64,000 nt of DNA, taken from positions 10,006,001-10,070,000 of the forward strand of contig NZ_NETK01000001.1 in the NCBI RefSeq assembly GCF_002343915.1, read 5' to 3'. Of this stretch, positions 62,110 to 64,000 are shown one piece after another. The stretch is from Nannocystis exedens (GTDB lineage Bacteria > Myxococcota_A > Polyangia > Nannocystales > Nannocystaceae). The notes under the pieces are model-generated. The model saw nothing but the letters and a program-made list of their open reading frames with translations, searched no databases and was not told the origin of the DNA. The translations under genes and the position numbers were made by a program. Numbering within the stretch: position 1 is the stretch's first letter; each line of letters opens with the position of its first letter.

Positions 62110-63282
62110 ATGATCGGGAGCATCTTGGCCGCAGCGGCCGGCGTGACGGCGGCGTCGCTGGCGGCCGGGCTGGGCTGGCGGCGGCAGGCGCAGCGGCGGG
62201 TGGCGAGGGGGCTCGAGACGGCGCGGTCGGACGCGATCGTCGAGGCGGGGTTCGTGCGGATCGGGGCGATCGATCAGTGGATCGGGATCCGCGGGGAGGA
62301 CCGCTCGAACCCGGCGCTGCTGGTGCTGCACGGCGGGCCCGGGGCGCCGTTCTCGATGTTCACGCCGGTGATGCGGGCGTGGGAGCGCGAGTTCACGATC
62401 GTGCAGTGGGACCAGCCGGGGGCCGGCAAGACGTTCGGACGCAACGGCGCGGCGGGCTGCGCTCCGCTGAGCTTCGAGCGGCTGATCGCCGACGCGACCC
62501 GGGTGGCCGAGCACGTGCGCGCGCGCCTGCGGCCGGCCCCGCTGGTGCTGCTGGCGGGCTCGATGGGCAACATGATCGGGGCGCCGCTGGCCCGGCGCCG
62601 GCCCGACCTGTTCGCGGCCTATGTGGCGACCGACTTCGGGGTCGGCGCGGAGAACGAGACGCGGTCGTACGCGCAGACGCTGGCGCGCCTGCGCGAGGCC
62701 GGCGACCGGCGCGGGCTGGCGGAGCTGGCGGCGATCGGGGCCGATCCGGCGCGCTGGGACCTGCGGGCGTGGCAGCGCAAGCAGCGGTGGATCATGCAGA
62801 CGGACCGGCGCATGCGCGAGGTCGGACGGACGCTGCTGATGCCGTCGATCCTGACTTCGCCGGGCTTCTCGCTGCGCGACGTGTACCACCTGCAGCGCGG
62901 GATGGAATTCTCGGCGGCGCAGCTGTTCGCCGAGTTCATGCGCTACGACGCGCGGCGCGAGGGGACGCGCTTCGAGCTGCCGTTCTTCCTGTTCCAGGGC
63001 GAGGACGACATCTTCACGCAGTCAGGGCCGGCGCAGGCGTTCTTCGCCGAGGTGGAGGCGCCGCACAAGGAGTTCGCGAGCATCGGTGAGGCGGGGCACT
63101 TCGCGGCGTTCACCCGGCCGCAGGAGTTCCTCGCGGAGCTGCGCGCGCGGGTGCTGCCGCAGGTGCTGCCGGCCTCGACGCGTCGGCGCGACGAAAGGCT
63201 TCAGCGGGCCGGGCCGCGCACGAGGACGCGGCCGCGCGGGGGCTCGGCGGCCGCGCCGACCTGCTGGCAGCGCGGGCAGTAA
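62110..63282 (+). CDS. Alpha/beta hydrolase, proline-iminopeptidase-like
   Basis: The 390-residue protein has an N-terminal membrane or signal helix (SILAAAAGVTAASLAAGLGW), the oxyanion motif HGGPGAP, the S33-type WDQPGAGKT, and the nucleophile elbow AGSMGNM. The Asp is probably in FQGEDDIF and the His in GEAGHFAAF. S33-type peptidases cut N-terminal Pro, but many members are esterases. GGAGG lies 4 nt before the ATG. The 3' end overlaps the convergent glycosylase gene by 82 bp; its last 30 residues are probably not conserved. Regulated by the neighbouring TetR. Confidence 0.87.
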   Translation: MIGSILAAAAGVTAASLAAGLGWRRQAQRRVARGLETARSDAIVEAGFVRIGAIDQWIGIRGEDRSNPALLVLHGGPGAPFSMFTPVMRAWEREFTIVQWDQPGAGKTFGRNGAAGCAPLSFERLIADATRVAEHVRARLRPAPLVLLAGSMGNMIGAPLARRRPDLFAAYVATDFGVGAENETRSYAQTLARLREAGDRRGLAELAAIGADPARWDLRAWQRKQRWIMQTDRRMREVGRTLLMPSILTSPGFSLRDVYHLQRGMEFSAAQLFAEFMRYDARREGTRFELPFFLFQGEDDIFTQSGPAQAFFAEVEAPHKEFASIGEAGHFAAFTRPQEFLAELRARVLPQVLPASTRRRDERLQRAGPRTRTRPRGGSAAAPTCWQRGQ

Positions 63283-64000
63283 TAGGTGGTGCGGCCGAGG
63301 GCGCCCTGGCGGCGCATGGCGAGCGGGGTGTTGCAGCGCGGGCACGGCTCGCCCGAGCGGTTGTAGACCCAGTTGTTGGCGCGGCCGACGTCCCACCGGG
63401 TCTTGCGCGGACCGTCGCCGAGGTTGCGGCGCAGCCACTTGCGGCCGGCCTCCAGGAGGCGGAGGAGGGTCGAATCGTCGTACTCGCCGACCGGCTCGAA
63501 CGGGTCGAGCCGCTCCATGAACAGCAGCTCGCTCTTGTAGACGTTGCCGAGGCCGGCGACGAGGCGCTGATCGAGGATGGCCTCGCCGATCGGCCGCCGC
63601 GGGTCGGCGCGCAGGCGCTGCAGGGCGAGCGCGAGCGGCTGGTCGGAGGTGTCGGGGCCGAGCAGGTCGGGGCCGAGCGCGGCGAGCACCGGGTGGTGCT
63701 CGACCTCCCAGGCCGACAGCCACTCCACGACGGGGGCGTAGAAGCAGACGGCGAGCCACGATTCGGTGGCGATCACGGCGCGGGCGGCGGTGGCGGGTTT
63801 GCGCCACGGGCCGTTCGGTCGATAGAGGTGCCAGCTGCCTTCCATGCGCAAATGGGTGTAGAGCGCGTGGGTGCCGTCGAACCAGATCAGGAGATTCTTG
63901 CCGCGGGCCTCGACGGCGGTGATCGTGCGGCCGACGAGCGCGAGCCCGGGGATCACCGACTCGAAGCGGGTGACCGGCTGGCCGACCATCCCCTGCAGGC
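63201..64000 (-). CDS. Fpg/Nei-family DNA glycosylase, 5' end outside window
   Basis: The visible 266 residues cover all but the extreme N-terminus (which holds the catalytic Pro/Glu) of a bifunctional glycosylase/AP lyase of the Fpg/Nei family. Visible: RGKNLLIWFDG and LYTHLRMEGSWHLYR, AILDQRLVAGLGNVYKSELLF (helix-two-turn-helix) and the zinc finger CPRCN..CPRC near the end. HLRMEGSWHLYRP is more Nei- than Fpg-like. Cuts oxidised pyrimidines or purines. The frame runs off the window at 64000. Confidence 0.92.
   Translation of the reverse strand, partial: LQGMVGQPVTRFESVIPGLALVGRTITAVEARGKNLLIWFDGTHALYTHLRMEGSWHLYRPNGPWRKPATAARAVIATESWLAVCFYAPVVEWLSAWEVEHHPVLAALGPDLLGPDTSDQPLALALQRLRADPRRPIGEAILDQRLVAGLGNVYKSELLFMERLDPFEPVGEYDDSTLLRLLEAGRKWLRRNLGDGPRKTRWDVGRANNWVYNRSGEPCPRCNTPLAMRRQGALGRTTYYCPRCQQVGAAAEPPRGRVLVRGPAR

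Overview
The window reads as chromosome from a very GC-rich delta-proteobacterium, most plausibly a myxobacterium of the Nannocystineae (Nannocystis-like). The basis is the almost universal G/C third codon position, many secreted lipoproteins with long Thr/Ser-rich linkers, a Myxococcus-type Cys-rich repeat, an ADYC-domain lipoprotein, a Ser/Thr kinase with TPRs, and an ERG4/ERG24-type sterol reductase (sterol synthesis is known from Nannocystis). There is no rRNA, tRNA, CRISPR array, transposase or phage gene.

Layout. 1-10 kb: propeller lipoproteins, a TldD/TldE pair, a broken SnoaL-like gene, and a membrane-tethered ECF sigma factor with its partner. 10-14.4 kb: one minus-strand operon gcvT-gcvH-unknown-class V aminotransferase-ATL. 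14.4-20 kb: a conserved periplasmic lipoprotein, a decayed bestrophin, carbonic anhydrase, an ArsR/SRPBCC pair with a perfect operator, and a periplasmic PCMT. 20.6-25.4 kb: an operon of NIS siderophore synthetase, PRPP synthetase and NAD synthetase. 25.4-29.8 kb: a TauE exporter, then a stand-alone RCK-like protein translationally coupled to a TAXI binding protein fused to an ion-channel pore and RCK domains. 30-46 kb: CAP lipoprotein, M28 peptidase, MHS transporter, ADYC lipoprotein, kinase, PD40 lipoprotein, desaturase, RpiA. 46-55 kb: GFA protein, PQQ-type dehydrogenase lipoprotein, solitary DNA methyltransferase, sterol reductase, a membrane-anchored Clp_N-ClpS fusion, SDR, ICMT-like methyltransferase. 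55-64 kb: a TetR protein with two helix-turn-helix segments, three decayed or unknown stretches, maleylacetoacetate isomerase, a TetR/hydrolase divergent pair with twin operators, and an Fpg/Nei glycosylase cut by the window edge.

The outstanding feature is a dispersed tandem repeat. Its unit is exactly 14 bp, roughly RCATGTCYYGRAGG, with a palindromic RCATGY core (variants ACAGGT, ACCTGT). Blocks of 2-6 units occur at about 35 places. Most lie in the gaps beside stop codons, and several bridge two convergent stops almost exactly. Others sit inside genes, there mainly as 3 or 6 units (42 or 84 bp), which keeps the frame and adds 14 or 28 residues. Two such units of 14 residues build the signal peptide of the channel fusion. 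I know of no described family with these properties, but I could not search for one.

The second candidate for new biology is the TAXI-pore-RCK protein with its coupled RCK partner, which looks like a ligand-gated channel of unusual architecture. At least five decayed genes show active gene loss here.
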